Below are positions 63,533 through 64,000 of a stretch of 64,000 bases of DNA, in pieces. The notes beneath the pieces were generated by a model, which saw only the letters and a program-made list of their open reading frames with translations, did no database searches and was not told where the DNA came from. Position 1 is the first letter of the stretch. Each line of letters starts with the position of its first letter. Position numbers and translations under genes: made by a program. Source of the DNA: Mucilaginibacter sp. SMC90 (GTDB taxonomy: Bacteria > Bacteroidota > Bacteroidia > Sphingobacteriales > Sphingobacteriaceae); contig NZ_CP094527.1 of the NCBI RefSeq assembly GCF_022811725.1, forward strand, positions 1,054,001-1,118,000, read 5' to 3'.

Positions 63533-64000
63533 TTAGCCCTTTCTCTTTCTACCATTATAACTTGTTATCGTCACATCACCAGCATTACCATCTAATTCCA
63601 ATACCCTTGACGATTGCGACAAATACGTTGATCCATAATAAAACTCAATACGTTTTTTGCTGCCGTTTTTAAGGTTAATTTCCGCATAAAAATCGTCAGG
63701 TTTTAATTTGATATACCGCATAGCAATGTTAGCCCCATTATTGCGGAATACCTTAACACTATCCTGATTTTGGGTTGCTACCAATAGGTCACCTTTGGCC
63801 GATTGGATATTTGCGAGCGCTTTACCATCCCCTGCAACATAAATACCACTATTGGCTACCGATAGCGGAGCAAAGCCGCCTTTTCCATTGCCTTTCATGT
63901 ATAAACCCATAAATGCATCATGCCTGCCGGTGAAAGGTTCCATACCGAAGTCGTTACCAACCATTACCAGATCGAGGTTGCCGTCGTGGTCAACGTCTTT
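63533..64000 (-). CDS. FG-GAP/VCBS repeat protein, N-terminus cut by window edge
   Basis: The C-terminal 155 codons are visible; the frame stays open to position 64000. The first visible part reads KDVDHDGNLDLVMVGNDFGM, the calcium-binding D-x-D-x-D-G-x-x-D motif of FG-GAP beta-propeller repeats, followed by APLSVANSGIYVAGDGKALA and KGDLLVATQNQDSVKVFRN. The tail YNGRKRKG ends the protein. The family is secreted or surface-bound; ASPIC/UnbV-type or CRTAC1-like proteins often lie near polysaccharide loci. Its role here cannot be told. Confidence 0.75.
   Translation of the reverse strand, partial: KDVDHDGNLDLVMVGNDFGMEPFTGRHDAFMGLYMKGNGKGGFAPLSVANSGIYVAGDGKALANIQSAKGDLLVATQNQDSVKVFRNNGANIAMRYIKLKPDDFYAEINLKNGSKKRIEFYYGSTYLSQSSRVLELDGNAGDVTITSYNGRKRKG

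Overview
The window looks like a chromosomal segment of a Bacteroidota bacterium, most likely Sphingobacteriaceae (Mucilaginibacter- or Pedobacter-like; inferred from recognised families, not from a search). Signs are a short 286-residue primary sigma factor, DUF2490, DUF6607 and DUF6686 proteins, a FecA-type TonB receptor, few Shine-Dalgarno sites, TAnnTTTG-like promoters, and intergenic DNA packed with inverted repeats. Most genes are ordinary core genes. The right-hand 22 kb is a sugar-utilisation locus.

Layout. 1-6.6 kb: 3' part of lspA, eno, a DUF2490 protein, an ABC-2 exporter pair and a small DUF2945 protein. 6.6-10.4 kb: two tiny paralogous peptide genes, a siderophore-interacting flavoprotein, an AraC regulator, and DUF6686 and DUF6607 proteins. 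10.4-17.3 kb: an AT-rich stretch with a STAND/NACHT-like NTPase, a ferritin-like DUF892 protein, and a FecA-like TonB receptor behind a small anchored protein. 17.5-25.7 kb: response regulator, thymidine kinase, a Pro/Glu-rich protein, and the rod-shape cluster mreB-mreC-mreD-mrdA-rodA. 26-41.3 kb: purH, an S23-type four-helix protein, purN, a lipoprotein, an Ldh_2 dehydrogenase, an RluA synthase, panB, carA, a Cdd1-type HhH protein, sigA, an AsmA protein, a Rossmann protein, an alpha/beta hydrolase and an AraC regulator. 41.4-63 kb: a PEBP protein, then the arabinose/arabinan locus: GH43, AraC, an L-fucose/L-arabinose isomerase-family protein, araB, araD, GH27, araA, an SSS sugar symporter, an aldose epimerase, GH51, two GH43 enzymes and a GH2 enzyme. 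The window ends inside an FG-GAP repeat protein.

How the genes work together. Secreted GH43, GH51, GH27 and GH2 enzymes would release L-arabinose from arabinan or arabinogalactan. The epimerase interconverts anomers, the symporter imports the sugar, and AraA, AraB and AraD convert it to D-xylulose 5-phosphate. No SusC/SusD pair is present. In the iron region, SIP and the two tiny peptide genes share a 30-nt promoter motif made of two direct half-sites, which fits control by the adjacent AraC protein.

The least ordinary observations are: (1) two homologous 31-32-residue peptide genes with that shared motif; (2) a 228-bp inverted-repeat element flanked by a 9-bp direct repeat and inserted into an older repeat; (3) a palindromic intergenic repeat translated as the N-terminal extension of the GH27 enzyme; (4) the stand-alone STAND NTPase; (5) a very high density of at least ten inverted-repeat families.
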